From Vreelandella subglaciescola (GTDB taxonomy: Bacteria > Pseudomonadota > Gammaproteobacteria > Pseudomonadales > Halomonadaceae), in contig NZ_LT670847.1 of assembly GCF_900142895.1 (NCBI RefSeq), positions 1,302,001-1,366,000 on the forward strand: a stretch of 64,000 bases of DNA, read 5' to 3'. The notes beneath the pieces are model-generated. The model searched no databases. It saw only the letters and a program-made list of their open reading frames with translations, and was not told where the DNA came from. The position numbers were made by a program, and so were the translations under genes. Of the stretch, positions 56,067 through 64,000 are shown piece by piece. How positions within the stretch are numbered: position 1 is the stretch's first letter; each line of letters starts with the position of its first letter.

Positions 56067-57376
56067 CCATTGCCGCTCGCCGGCCCTCGACGCTCGGCAT
56101 GATGCGTCGTCAAGCGCCAGCCTTCTGCCTGATACAGCAGCGTATCGGGCGCCTTGAGCACGGCCACGCAGGTCTCCCCCGCCCACAGCACAATCACTGC
56201 GTCGCGCTCCCAGGGCGGCACGCCACTCTCGGCCAGCAGCCGCTTGAGATCCCGCCGGCCGCGTCCGGCCAGCCGGATAACCTCGCCGCCGCGTCGCCAG
56301 GTGGCGGTCAGCGGCGTTTTAAGCAGCGCGTTGCCGTCCCGGCTCGCCCACCATTCTGACTGCACCGCGCGTGCGGTTAACGGCTCTTCAGCCAACGACG
56401 TTTCCGTTAACAAATACAGCCGCCCGCGCCATAGCCGCGCGCAAGCGCCCGGCCAGGCAACATGCACCTGGGCATCGGCGGCGGCATTCAACTGATCGAG
56501 CAGCGTATCAAGCCGCCGCGCAGGCGGTGTGGCAAGCCCGCGCTGCCGGCAAAAGGTGCGCACCAAAAGCCGCTGGCGCGCCCGCGAGCGGGTGGCCAGC
56601 GCGGCAGCGTCGAGCTGATCGGGGGCGAGTTTGAGCGTAGCCAGTTCTTCGCTGGCATAGGCCTCAAGCAGCGCGTCAGCATCCTGCATGTGATGGGCGG
56701 CGGTGCCAAGCGCGCGTTCGGCGTGGGGCCAGCGCTGAGTCAATAGGGGGAGTACGCGGTGGCGCAGGTAATTGCGCTCAAAGACGGTATCGGCGTTGGT
56801 GGGGTCGTCGCACCAGACAAGCGTGCCGGCGCGTTCAAACGCCTGCGCTTCATCGACAAGGGAGCGATGCGGCACCTCCAGCCACGGGCGCAACAGCGTT
56901 ATGCCGCCACTGTCCCGGCGCGCTGGCATGGCGCCAAGCCCGCGCGTCCCGCTGCCGCGCAGCGCGGCCAGCAGCCAGGTTTCGGCCTGATCGGTGCGGT
57001 GCTGAGCCAGCCACAGCGTGTCGCCTTGGGGCAGGTGCTGGGCAAAGGCCGCGTAACGCGCCTCCCGGGCGGCACCCTCCACGCCCATGCCTTTAGCGCT
57101 CACGGCCACCCGCGCCACCGTCAGCGCCACGCCCAGCCGCCGGCACAGCGCGCGGCAGTGGTGTTCAAAATCCGCGGCGGCGTCCTGCAAGCCGTGATTG
57201 ACGTGCAGCGCGTAAAGCGCGCGGCCCTGCGCGTGGCAGACCTCGGCGGCAAGCGTCAGCAGCAATGAGGAATCCATCCCGCCGGAGAGTGCCACCCAAA
57301 CGCCGCGCCCCGGCGGGGTCTCCACCAGGGCGCGTTCGAGCAGGGCGGGCAGCGTGTTATGCCGCGGGCGCGCCAT
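56063..57376 (-). CDS. tilS: tRNA(Ile)-lysidine synthetase
   Basis: Adds lysine to C34 of the AUA-reading tRNA(Ile), changing its identity; essential. The 437 residues have the PP-loop [17 protein letters not shown] (SGGMDS 31-36), a [22 protein letters not shown] helix, the N-type ATPase core and a C-terminal domain with VQSEWWAS and [19 protein letters not shown]. Its start overlaps the accA end by 20 bases. Confidence 0.95.
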   Translation of the reverse strand: MARPRHNTLPALLERALVETPPGRGVWVALSGGMDSSLLLTLAAEVCHAQGRALYALHVNHGLQDAAADFEHHCRALCRRLGVALTVARVAVSAKGMGVEGAAREARYAAFAQHLPQGDTLWLAQHRTDQAETWLLAALRGSGTRGLGAMPARRDSGGITLLRPWLEVPHRSLVDEAQAFERAGTLVWCDDPTNADTVFERNYLRHRVLPLLTQRWPHAERALGTAAHHMQDADALLEAYASEELATLKLAPDQLDAAALATRSRARQRLLVRTFCRQRGLATPPARRLDTLLDQLNAAADAQVHVAWPGACARLWRGRLYLLTETSLAEEPLTARAVQSEWWASRDGNALLKTPLTATWRRGGEVIRLAGRGRRDLKRLLAESGVPPWERDAVIVLWAGETCVAVLKAPDTLLYQAEGWRLTTHHAERRGPASGNG

Positions 57377-58313
57377 AGCTCATCAGCCGCTCGTAGCGAC
57401 GTGCCAGCAGCGTCTCGGTATCCAGCCCTTCAAGCCGCTCAAGGCTTTGGCTGAGCGATTCTTTCACCCGCTCGGCGGTTTGTGCGTAGTAGCAGTGGGC
57501 GCCGCCCAGCGGCTCCTTGATCAGCGAGTCGACAAAGCCGAGCTCCTGCAGACGCTCGGCGGTAATGCCCATCGCCTGTGCTGCTTCGGAGGCTTTGGTC
57601 GCGCTCTTCCACAGGATCGAGGCGCAGCCTTCCGGCGAAATCACCGCGTAGGTCGAGTACTGCAGCATGGCCAGCTCGTCGCATACGCCAATCGCCAGCG
57701 CGCCGCCGGAGCCGCCTTCGCCGACCACGGTAGAAATGATCGGGGTTTTCAGCCGCGACATCACCGCAAGGTTGTTGGCAATCGCTTCGGACTGACCGCG
57801 CTCTTCGGCGCCGATGCCCGGGTAGGCGCCGGGGGTGTCGATAAAGGTGAATACCGGCAGGCGAAAGCGCTCGGCCATTTCCATCAGACGGCAGGCTTTG
57901 CGGTAGCCTTCCGGGCGCGGCATACCGAAATTACGCCGCACTTTTTCTTTGACGTCGCGGCCTTTCTGATGGCCAATCACCATCACCGGCTTGTCATTCA
58001 GGCGCGCAATGCCGCCCACCAGCGCCGGGTCGTCGGCAAAGTGGCGGTCGCCGTGCAGCTCGTCAAAATCGGTAAATACGTGCTCGAGGTAATCAAGCGT
58101 ATAGGGGCGCTTGGGGTGGCGTGCCAGCTGCGTCACCTGCCAGGGCGTGAGATCCTTGAAGATGGACTCGGTCAGCTTGCGACGCTTGGCCTCCAGACGT
58201 TCGATTTCATCGGCGAGGTTGACCTGACTGTCGGAGCTGACCAGACGCAGTTCTTCAATTTTTGCCTGTAACTCGGCAATCGGCTGTTCAAAATCGAGGT
58301 AGTTGGGATTCAT
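57357..58313 (-). CDS. accA: Acetyl-CoA carboxylase carboxyltransferase subunit alpha
   Basis: With AccD, transfers carboxyl from biotin-BCCP to acetyl-CoA, the first step of fatty-acid synthesis. The 318 residues begin [20 protein letters not shown] and include [41 protein letters not shown] and [28 protein letters not shown] follows. The ATG at 58313 gives the family length; upstream frame extension is not coding. The biotin this complex needs is made by the bio operon at 11.8-17.6 kb. Confidence 0.97.
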   Translation of the reverse strand: MNPNYLDFEQPIAELQAKIEELRLVSSDSQVNLADEIERLEAKRRKLTESIFKDLTPWQVTQLARHPKRPYTLDYLEHVFTDFDELHGDRHFADDPALVGGIARLNDKPVMVIGHQKGRDVKEKVRRNFGMPRPEGYRKACRLMEMAERFRLPVFTFIDTPGAYPGIGAEERGQSEAIANNLAVMSRLKTPIISTVVGEGGSGGALAIGVCDELAMLQYSTYAVISPEGCASILWKSATKASEAAQAMGITAERLQELGFVDSLIKEPLGGAHCYYAQTAERVKESLSQSLERLEGLDTETLLARRYERLMSYGAPAA

Positions 58314-58433
58314 GGACGGTGCCTGTAAAAAAAGCCTGTAAAAAGTAAGCCTTGTCGGATCGAGCATCTCTTAAAGGGCATTATCGCAGCTTGGCCCTGC
58401 CACGCAAGGCAGACGCACGGCGTGGCGCCAACG

Positions 58434-61400
58434 TCAGCGGTAGCGCAGCTTGACGCCGGTCTGGCCCTGGACATCGCGCAGCGCCAGCAGCAGGTCATCA
58501 CTTGGCGCCACCCGCCAGGTGTCATCGAGCGCCAGCCACGCCGTCGCCTCGGGATGGCGATATTGCAGGCGCACCGGCAGGCCATCGGCGTCGCGGTGTG
58601 GCGTCAGGCTATCACGCAGGCTGGCGACCAAACGACCGTTGACCTGGGTGGCGTCCAGCGCCACATCCACCGACTGCCCGTAGCGCACCCGCGCGGTGAC
58701 CATCGGCGTGACGTCCTTGCCGCGCAGTTTGATCCCGCCCGCGTAGTCATCGGTGGAGACTTCGCCTTCCACGATAATGATCTGATCGGTCTCGATCTGG
58801 CCGCGTAGCGCCTCGAACGCCTCGCCAAACAGCGACGCCTCGATGCGCCCGGTGCGGTCGTCCAGGGTAATGAACGCCATGGTGTCGCCGCGTTTGGATT
58901 TCATCGTACGCACGCCCACCACCAGCCCGGCCACGCGCTGGGGCTCCCGCGACGGCGTCAAATTGCTGATGCGGGTGGAAACAAAGCGCTTTAGCTCGCG
59001 CTCGTATTCATCAATCGGATGGCCGGTCAGATAAAGCCCCAGGGTATCTTTTTCACCGGACAGCCGCTCGCGGTCGGTCCATTCGCGCACGCCGCGGTAG
59101 TCGGCGTAAACGTCGCGATCCTCTGCCGGGGCAAAGGCCTCACCGAACATATCCACCATGCCCAGATTCTGGTTGGTGTGATTCTGCGCCGCGGCCTTGA
59201 GCGCGTCTTCCGTCGAGGCGGCCAGCAGTGCGCGATTGTCGCCCAGCTTATCCAGCGCGCCGGCGCGAATCAGGGCTTCAAGGGTGCGCTTGTTCATGCG
59301 CTTGGGGTCAAGCCGGCGACAGAAATCAAACAGGTCGGTGAACGCCCCGCCGCTTTCCCGCGCTTCGACAATCGCGCCAATCGGGCCTTCGCCCACCCCG
59401 CGAATCGCGCCCAGGCCGTACACCACGCGCCCGTCGGTATCCACGGTAAATTTGTAGCCGCCGACGTTGACGTCCGGCGGCGTGACGGTCAGCCCGAGGT
59501 GGCGGCATTCTTCGATCAGCGGCACGACCTTGTCGAGGTTGTCCATTTCCGTGGACATCACCGCGGCCATGAACGGCCCCGGATAGTGCGCCTTGAGCCA
59601 CGCCGTCTGATACGACACCAGCGCGTAGGCCGCCGAGTGGGACTTGTTGAAGCCGTAGCCGGCAAACTTCTCCACCAGATCGAAGATGTTGCCCGCCAGA
59701 TCTTTGCCGATGTCGTTTGCCGCGCAGCCTTCCATGAAGCCGGCGCGCTGCTTGGCCATTTCTTCGGGCTTTTTCTTGCCCATGGCGCGGCGCAGCATAT
59801 CCGCCTGACCCAGGCTGTAGCCGGCCATCACCTGGGCAATCTGCATGACCTGTTCCTGATACAGGATGATGCCGTAGGTGGGCGCGAGCACGGGTTTCAA
59901 CACCTCATGCTGATAATCCGGGTGTGGATAAGATACTTCGGCGCGGCCGTGCTTACGGTTGATAAAGTCGTCGACCATGCCCGACTGCAGGGGGCCGGGG
60001 CGGAACAGCGCCACCAACGCGATCATGTCGTCGAGCGAATCCGGCTGCAGACGCTTGATCAGCTCCTTCATGCCGCGGGATTCGAGCTGGAACACCGCGG
60101 TGGTTTCAGCCTTTTTGAGCATCTCGAAGGTAGGCTTGTCGTCCAGCGGGATGGCGGCGATATCCAGCGGCGCCTCGTCGTCCACGGCGCGTATCTTGTC
60201 GACCATCTCCAGCGCCCAGTCGATGATCGTCAGGGTACGCAGGCCGAGAAAGTCAAACTTCACCAGCCCGGCGTCTTCGATGTCGTTCTTGTCGAACTGC
60301 ACCATCAGCCCCGAGCCGTCTTCGTCGCACAGCAGCGGCGAGAAATCGGTCAGCTTGGTCGGCGCGATCACCACCCCGCCGGCGTGCTTGCCGGTGCCGC
60401 GCGTGGTGCCTTCGAGCTTTAACGCCATCTCCCAGATTTCTTCGGCGTCTTCATCGGCGGCGATAAACTCCTGCAGCGCGCTCTCGGCCTCGATGGCCTT
60501 GCCCAGCGTCATGCCCACTTCAAACGGGATCAGCTTGGAGAGCTTGTCGCCCAGCGAATACGGCTTGCCCTGGGCGCGGGCAACGTCGCGCACCACGGCC
60601 TTGGCCGCCATGGTGCCGAAGGTGACGATCTGCGAGACGGCGTCGCGCCCGTAGCGGCGGGCGACGTAGTCAATCACGAGGTCGCGCTTTTCCATGCAGA
60701 AATCGACGTCAAAGTCGGGCATGGAGACACGTTCGGGGTTGAGAAAACGCTCGAACAGCAGGTCGTACTTGATCGGGTCCAGGTCGGTGATCTTCTGCGC
60801 GTAGGCCACCAGCGAGCCGGCGCCCGAACCGCGCCCCGGTCCTACCGGCACGTCGTTATCCTTGGCCCATTGGATAAAGTCCATGACGATCAGGAAGTAG
60901 CCGGGAAAGCCCATCTGCAGAATGATGTTGAGTTCGAAGTCCAGCCGCTCGCGGTAGCGGGCGTCAATCTCGCGGTAGTCTGCGCCGTCGCGGGGGTAGC
61001 GCTCGGCGGGATAAAGAAAGTCCAGCCGTTCGGTCAGCCCGTCGTGGGACACCTTGCGGAAAAATTCGTCCTGGGTCATGCCCTCGGGGATGGCAAACTC
61101 GGGCAGAAAGATTTCGCCCAAGCGCACGTCAACGCTGCAGCGCCGGGCAATCATCACGCTGTTTTCGAGCGCCTCGGGAATGTCGGCAAACAGCTCGGCC
61201 ATTTCGTCGGGGCTCTTGAGGTACTGCTCCTCAGTATATTTGTTTTCGCGGCGCGGATCGTCCAGCGCCTTGCCCTCGCCGATGGCCACCCGGGTTTCGT
61301 GCGCCCAGAAGTCGTCGCGCTCGAGAAAACGCACGTCGTTGGTGGCCACCACCGGCGTACCCGACTCCAGCGCCAGCGCTACGCTTAAGTGCACGCAGTC

Positions 61401-61934
61401 TTCTTCCAGCGGCCGACCGGTGCGCGTCAGTTCCAGATAAAAGCGCTCGGGAAACGCCGCCTGCCATTCATCCAGCAGCGCCCGAGCATCGCGCTCGTGA
61501 TCGCTCAGCAGGTGGCGGCCAATATCGCCTTCGCGGCCGCCGGACAGCGCAATCAGCCCGGCGCTTTGCTCAAGCACCCAGCGCCTGTCCAGCAGCGCAC
61601 GCCCCTGGCGCTGGCCGTCGGTCCAGCCGCGGGAAATCAGCTCGGTCAGGTTGCGGTAGCCGGTGTCGTTCATCGCCAGCAGCGTGAGGCGGTACGGGTG
61701 CGCCGCGTCGTGAGGGTTGGCCAGCCACACGTCGCTGCCGATGATCGGCTTGAGCCCCGCGCCCTGGGCCGCGGTGTAGAACTTGACCAGCCCGAACAGG
61801 TTGGTTTCATCGGTCAGCGCCAGCGCCGGCATCTCGCGCTCGGCGGTGGTGCTCACCAGCGGCTTGATTTTCACCAGCCCGTCGACCAGAGAGAACTCGC
61901 TGTGAACGCGCAGATGAACAAAGGGAACTGTCAT
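58434..61934 (-). CDS. dnaE: DNA polymerase III subunit alpha
   Basis: Catalytic subunit of the replicative polymerase. The 1166 residues (E. coli 1160) start with a PHP domain (FVHLRVHSEFSLVDG). The palm carries the catalytic aspartates in VSMPDFDVDFCMEKR, and GPGRGSGAGSLVAYAQ precedes it. YQEQVMQIAQVMAGYSLGQAD and the C-terminal OB-fold (VAGLVVGVRTMKSKRGDTM) complete the DnaE1 layout. The ATG at 61934 is the first with the correct N-terminus. Confidence 0.98.
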   Translation of the reverse strand: MTVPFVHLRVHSEFSLVDGLVKIKPLVSTTAEREMPALALTDETNLFGLVKFYTAAQGAGLKPIIGSDVWLANPHDAAHPYRLTLLAMNDTGYRNLTELISRGWTDGQRQGRALLDRRWVLEQSAGLIALSGGREGDIGRHLLSDHERDARALLDEWQAAFPERFYLELTRTGRPLEEDCVHLSVALALESGTPVVATNDVRFLERDDFWAHETRVAIGEGKALDDPRRENKYTEEQYLKSPDEMAELFADIPEALENSVMIARRCSVDVRLGEIFLPEFAIPEGMTQDEFFRKVSHDGLTERLDFLYPAERYPRDGADYREIDARYRERLDFELNIILQMGFPGYFLIVMDFIQWAKDNDVPVGPGRGSGAGSLVAYAQKITDLDPIKYDLLFERFLNPERVSMPDFDVDFCMEKRDLVIDYVARRYGRDAVSQIVTFGTMAAKAVVRDVARAQGKPYSLGDKLSKLIPFEVGMTLGKAIEAESALQEFIAADEDAEEIWEMALKLEGTTRGTGKHAGGVVIAPTKLTDFSPLLCDEDGSGLMVQFDKNDIEDAGLVKFDFLGLRTLTIIDWALEMVDKIRAVDDEAPLDIAAIPLDDKPTFEMLKKAETTAVFQLESRGMKELIKRLQPDSLDDMIALVALFRPGPLQSGMVDDFINRKHGRAEVSYPHPDYQHEVLKPVLAPTYGIILYQEQVMQIAQVMAGYSLGQADMLRRAMGKKKPEEMAKQRAGFMEGCAANDIGKDLAGNIFDLVEKFAGYGFNKSHSAAYALVSYQTAWLKAHYPGPFMAAVMSTEMDNLDKVVPLIEECRHLGLTVTPPDVNVGGYKFTVDTDGRVVYGLGAIRGVGEGPIGAIVEARESGGAFTDLFDFCRRLDPKRMNKRTLEALIRAGALDKLGDNRALLAASTEDALKAAAQNHTNQNLGMVDMFGEAFAPAEDRDVYADYRGVREWTDRERLSGEKDTLGLYLTGHPIDEYERELKRFVSTRISNLTPSREPQRVAGLVVGVRTMKSKRGDTMAFITLDDRTGRIEASLFGEAFEALRGQIETDQIIIVEGEVSTDDYAGGIKLRGKDVTPMVTARVRYGQSVDVALDATQVNGRLVASLRDSLTPHRDADGLPVRLQYRHPEATAWLALDDTWRVAPSDDLLLALRDVQGQTGVKLRYR

Positions 61935-62031
61935 GGGAGTCTCGATGATAGCCTCGACAAAACGCATGAAAAGAAAGATGCAGGAAAGGCAAACCGCCGG
62001 CAGCCGTGACGCAAAAGCCCGACGTAAAAAC

Positions 62032-62673
62032 CTAGATCAGCGCCAGCTGGCGAGCCACCGGAGCGAAGCTGCGACGGTGCTCGTCAAGCGGCCCCAGACG
62101 CTCAAGGGCGGCCATGTGCGCCTGGGTAGGATAGCCCTTGTGGCGGGCAAAGCCGTAGTCGGGGTAGCGCGCGTCCAGCTCAAACATCTGGGCGTCGCGG
62201 GCCACCTTGGCAAGTATCGAGGCGGCGGCAATGGCCGCGTGGCGGGCATCGCCCTTGACCACCGCCTGCCCCGGTAGCGTATGCCCCGGCAGGCGGTTGC
62301 CGTCCACCAGCAGATACTCCGCCGCGGGCGCCAGGGCGTCAATCGCGCGGCGCATGGCCAGATGCGTGGCGTGGTAAATATTCAGCGCATCCACTTCGGC
62401 CGCGCTGGCCTCGGCCACGGCAAAGCTCAACGCGTGCTCACGAATCTCGATGTCCAGCGCTTCGCGGCGCCTCGCGCTGAGTTTTTTCGAATCGGTTAGT
62501 CCGGCGATCGGCCGCGACGGGTCAAGGATCACGGCGGCCGCCACCACGCTGCCGATCAGCGGCCCGCGCCCGACTTCGTCGATGCCGGCCAGCCGCTCGC
62601 CCTGATAGGCAATCTCGAGCGGGGCGTACTCAACGGCGGTGCGCTTGGCCTTGGGGCGTTCGGCGTGACTCAT
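62032..62673 (-). CDS. rnhB: Ribonuclease HII
   Basis: Cuts RNA strands in RNA-DNA hybrids and excises misinserted ribonucleotides. The 213 residues show the active-site acid pair in [32 protein letters not shown] and the third aspartate in [11 protein letters not shown], then [16 protein letters not shown]. Its start overlaps the lpxB stop (ATGA). Confidence 0.96.
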   Translation of the reverse strand: MSHAERPKAKRTAVEYAPLEIAYQGERLAGIDEVGRGPLIGSVVAAAVILDPSRPIAGLTDSKKLSARRREALDIEIREHALSFAVAEASAAEVDALNIYHATHLAMRRAIDALAPAAEYLLVDGNRLPGHTLPGQAVVKGDARHAAIAAASILAKVARDAQMFELDARYPDYGFARHKGYPTQAHMAALERLGPLDEHRRSFAPVARQLALI

Positions 62674-63854
62674 GGCGGCTCCTCATTGAACGACGCCTGA
62701 TTGAGCGACTGCCCTGCCGCCAGCGCCTCGATGGCGTCAACCGCGCGGGCGCTGGCGCCGCGCTGAAGCGCGGCGTGCATAGTGGCAAAGCGTGCCTCCA
62801 GCGCGGCGCGCTCATCGGCATCATCCAGCATCGCGGACAGCGACTCGGCAATCGTCTCGGGCGTGGCGGCGTCCTGGATCAGCTCGGGCACGATGGCCTC
62901 GCCGGCGATGAGGTTGGGCAGCGAAATCCACGGCGTTTTCACCAGCCGCTTGGCCAGCCAGTGTGTCGCCGGGGCCATTTTATACGCCACCAGCATCGCC
63001 CGGTGGCAAAGCATGGCTTCCAGCGCAGCGGTGCCCGAGGTCAGCAGTACCGCATCGCTTGCCACCATCGCTTCGCGGGACTGACCGTCGACCAGCGTGA
63101 TCCGTGCGGCAAGCGCCGGATGCTCGGCCAACAGCGCGGCAAGCGCCTCGTGCCGAGCGGGGCTGGCTGCGGGAATCACCACCTGCAATGCCTCAAAGCG
63201 GCGGCACAGCGCCTCGGCGGCGGCCAGAAACGTCGTCCCCATAAAGCGGATTTCGCTTGCCCGTGAGCCCGGCAGAATCGCCAGCGTCAGCGCCTCGGGC
63301 GTAAGCCCCAGCGCCTTGCGCGCGGCCTGACGATCGTTCTCCAACGGCATTTCGTCGGCCAGCGGATGGCCGACAAACGCCACCGGCACGCGGTGCTCGC
63401 GGTAAAAATCGGCCTCGAAAGGCAGCAGGGTCAGCATCGCATCGACCGAACGGGCAATGCCTTTTACCCGCCCCTGACGCCACGCCCATACCGAGGGACT
63501 GACGTAGTGCGCGGTGGTGATGCCCGTGCTGCGCAGCGCGCGCTCAAGCCCCAGATTGAAATCCGGGGCGTCGATGCCCAGCATCACGTCGGGCTGCCAC
63601 GCCAGCGCGTCGGCTTTCAGGGTGCGGCGCACGCGCAGCAGTTCGGGAAGATGCTTGACCACCTCCACCAGCCCCATGACCGACAGCGTTTCCAGCGCAA
63701 AGCAGCTGTGCATGCCCTCGGCGAGCATGCGCGGGCCGCCGATGCCACGAAACGCGACGCCGGGGTGGCGCGCCTTGAGTTCACGCATCACACCAGCGCC
63801 GAGAATATCGCCGGACAGCTCGCCGGCCACGATGTAGATACGCGTAAGCGCCAT
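62670..63854 (-). CDS. lpxB: Lipid-A-disaccharide synthase
   Basis: Condenses UDP-2,3-diacylglucosamine with lipid X to form the lipid A disaccharide. The 394 residues carry the GT19 pattern: [60 protein letters not shown] and [12 protein letters not shown]. It lies 43 bases downstream of lpxA, as in other gammaproteobacteria. Confidence 0.97.
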   Translation of the reverse strand: MALTRIYIVAGELSGDILGAGVMRELKARHPGVAFRGIGGPRMLAEGMHSCFALETLSVMGLVEVVKHLPELLRVRRTLKADALAWQPDVMLGIDAPDFNLGLERALRSTGITTAHYVSPSVWAWRQGRVKGIARSVDAMLTLLPFEADFYREHRVPVAFVGHPLADEMPLENDRQAARKALGLTPEALTLAILPGSRASEIRFMGTTFLAAAEALCRRFEALQVVIPAASPARHEALAALLAEHPALAARITLVDGQSREAMVASDAVLLTSGTAALEAMLCHRAMLVAYKMAPATHWLAKRLVKTPWISLPNLIAGEAIVPELIQDAATPETIAESLSAMLDDADERAALEARFATMHAALQRGASARAVDAIEALAAGQSLNQASFNEEPP

Positions 63855-63897
63855 GACAGGACTCGCCTCTTAACGCACCATTCTTAACGGGCTTTTT

Positions 63898-64000
63898 TTA
63901 ACGGACGATGCCGCGCGTCGAGCATTCGATGGACGCCGCAAAGCGCTCCACTTCGGCCGTCGTATAGCGTTCGCGCATGGTGCCCAACGCTTGCTCCACG
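63898..64000 (-). CDS. lpxA: UDP-N-acetylglucosamine acyltransferase LpxA, C-terminal end (cut by window edge)
   Basis: Only the last ~33 codons are present: VEQALGTMRERYTTAEVERF and a terminal ECSTRGIVR before TAA at 63898-63900. The helical ending with a xRGI(x)R terminus matches LpxA, and lpxA directly before lpxB is the conserved order. Identity rests mainly on position and this ending. Confidence 0.8.
   Translation of the reverse strand, partial: VEQALGTMRERYTTAEVERFAASIECSTRGIVR

Noticed and set aside
59019-60422. 467-codon plus-strand ORF opposite dnaE
   Set aside because: Lies wholly within dnaE on the other strand and lacks any motif; shadow frame.

Overview
The window reads as a stretch of chromosome from a high-GC Gram-negative gammaproteobacterium. 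The lpxA-lpxB-rnhB-dnaE-accA-tilS order, the LptF/LptG pair, the pepA/holC/valS block, BirA-type control of biotin genes and the acidic proteins all fit this. Together with the def-fmt-rsmB-trkA-trkH run (K+ uptake, osmoadaptation) they point to a Halomonas-like member of the Halomonadaceae. That placement is inferred from gene content and order, not from a database search. Coding density is very high and most neighbours overlap by 1-20 bases. I see no tRNA, rRNA, CRISPR array, insertion sequence or prophage.

Layout. 1-1660 (minus): dprA (cut by the window edge) and a LysM protein. 1749-9896 (plus): def, fmt, rsmB, trkA, trkH, a TraB-family membrane protein and an EamA transporter. 9903-11597 (minus): a DTW-domain tRNA-modifying enzyme and a BASS transporter. 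11683-17560 (plus): a complete late biotin operon bioB-F-H-C-D-A behind a BirA-type operator. 17534-24969 (mostly minus): a zinc-less sirtuin, aceK, a CIA30 protein, a methyltransferase (plus), an SNF symporter with a small membrane ORF, a DUF1653 protein, tcdA and a TruC-like pseudouridine synthase. 25102-29545: sodC, bacterioferritin with its ferredoxin (Fur-box candidate), an RDD protein, lptG and lptF. 29653-37062 (plus): pepA, a branched-chain aminotransferase, holC, an MFS transporter and valS. 37230-46116 (plus): a compact accessory operon with an APH-fold kinase, a YnjB/YnjC-type ABC transporter without an ATPase gene, two sugar-transferase-type proteins, a TVP38-disulfide-reductase fusion and a flavoprotein resembling the N-terminal half of SelD fusions. 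46124-50203 (minus): META lipoprotein, gloA, MliC-like lipoprotein, DUF3087 protein, aroG with an elaborate leader, and a 41-residue membrane protein. 50330-53960 (minus): fre, ubiD, rho. 54480-56066 (plus): ppx. 56063-64000 (minus): tilS, accA, dnaE, rnhB, lpxB and the end of lpxA.

The most striking finding is upstream of aroG (DAHP synthase). Two separate small reading frames, 37 and 55 codons, are both packed with Tyr/Phe/Trp codons. The first has the full layout of a transcription attenuator: aromatic run, long competing hairpin, then a terminator with a U-run. The second has a strong ribosome-binding site, overlaps two mutually exclusive stems and ends 3 bases before the aroG start. The second most interesting region is the 37-46 kb operon, whose combination of parts I cannot map to a described pathway.
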